Of a stretch of 38,504 bases of DNA, positions 38,398-38,504 are shown in pieces. The notes below the pieces were generated by a model. That model had not been told where the DNA came from and did no database searches. It worked only from the letters and a program-made list of their open reading frames with translations. Source of the stretch: UM-FILTER-39-64 sp964367055 (GTDB lineage Bacteria > Patescibacteriota > Minisyncoccia > UBA6257 > UBA9933); assembly GCA_964367055.1 (NCBI GenBank), contig CAYIWD010000004.1:1-38504 (forward strand), read 5' to 3'. Position numbers and translations under genes: made by a program. Position 1 is the stretch's first letter. The number at the start of each line of letters is the position of its first letter.

Positions 38398-38504
38398 ATG
38401 AAGAAACTTTTAATTTACTCTTTTTTTATTTTTTTAATTTTCTCACGCTTAGCGTGGGGTGCTGCTCCTTCAGAGCTTAGAAATTCTATTAACCAAAAAA
38501 CACA
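38398..38504 (+). CDS. secreted protein, 3' end outside window
   Basis: Only 35 codons are visible: a signal peptide (MKKLLIYSFFIFLIF, cleavage probably after WGAA) and the start of a helical mature part (APSELRNSINQKT). This opening is typical of Patescibacterial M23-type peptidoglycan hydrolases or EnvC-like coiled-coil proteins, but too little is present to decide. Confidence 0.65.
   Translation, partial: MKKLLIYSFFIFLIFSRLAWGAAPSELRNSINQKT

Noticed and set aside
1..38504. CRISPR array
   Set aside because: No regularly spaced direct repeats of 20-40 bp with unique spacers were seen.
1..38504. Recoded TGA (as in Gracilibacteria/Absconditabacteria)
   Set aside because: TGA serves as stop in ATGA overlaps (6014, 32155) and no in-frame TGA interrupts conserved domains.

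Overview
The window looks like a chromosomal segment of a Patescibacteria (CPR) bacterium, most likely Parcubacteria-like. The DNA is AT-rich and uses the standard code with TGA as stop. Many genes have an extended -10 box 6-9 nt before the ATG and so look leaderless. Gene content also fits the group: FtsW and MurG, two MacAB-type exporters with DUF5666-like partners, a Cys-rich repeat surface protein, and many small membrane proteins of unknown function. This placement is inferred from gene content and style, not from a marker-gene tree.

Layout. 1-4150: a partial unknown gene, a small unknown gene, an RRM RNA-binding protein, a secreted DUF5666-like protein, a small membrane protein and a truncated cupredoxin. 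4156-7938: an ECF sigma factor, a GT28-like protein, an EamA-like permease and a membrane-anchored TIM-barrel glycosidase. 8000-12556: first exporter operon (membrane protein, DUF5666-like protein, HlyD/MacA, ABC ATPase, MacB permease). 12557-14301: tandem repeat, palindrome, DUF5666-like protein, a candidate structured RNA with its own promoter and terminator, a DUF378 protein and a cupin.

14411-17308 is the most interesting part. It holds a 38-bp perfect palindrome and an operator-like inverted repeat over a TTGACA promoter. Next comes a GC-richer ~350-nt non-coding RNA whose two ends are perfectly complementary, then a retron-type reverse transcriptase (interrupted by a one-base frameshift), a DnaB-like helicase overlapping its 3' end, and a terminator. 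This is a self-contained RNA + RT + helicase unit. I know of no described retron or defence RT with a DnaB-family partner.

17368-23319 is a metabolic block: an SDR oxidoreductase, AMP-forming acetyl-CoA synthetase (with a palindromic repeat inserted in frame), indolepyruvate oxidoreductase alpha (without its ferredoxin domain) and beta, and a thioredoxin-reductase-like flavoprotein. 23366-28906: a small anchored protein, the Cys-rich repeat protein and a second MacA/ABC/MacB operon. 28907-29940 is a 1-kb intergenic region with a MacB 3'-end remnant, a ~200-nt inverted repeat, palindromes, terminators and a structured leader for a small accessory gene. 30375-34543: acylphosphatase, N-acyl-D-amino-acid deacylase, FtsW and MurG. 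34709-36605: two accessory membrane proteins with strong ribosome binding sites. The window ends with a candidate cloverleaf RNA, glutamyl-tRNA synthetase and the start of a secreted protein.

Three styles of expression signal are visible: leaderless genes with extended -10 boxes (mostly housekeeping), leaders carrying a GGTCG motif 20-34 nt before the ATG, and accessory genes with strong Shine-Dalgarno sites, several behind TTGACA promoters.
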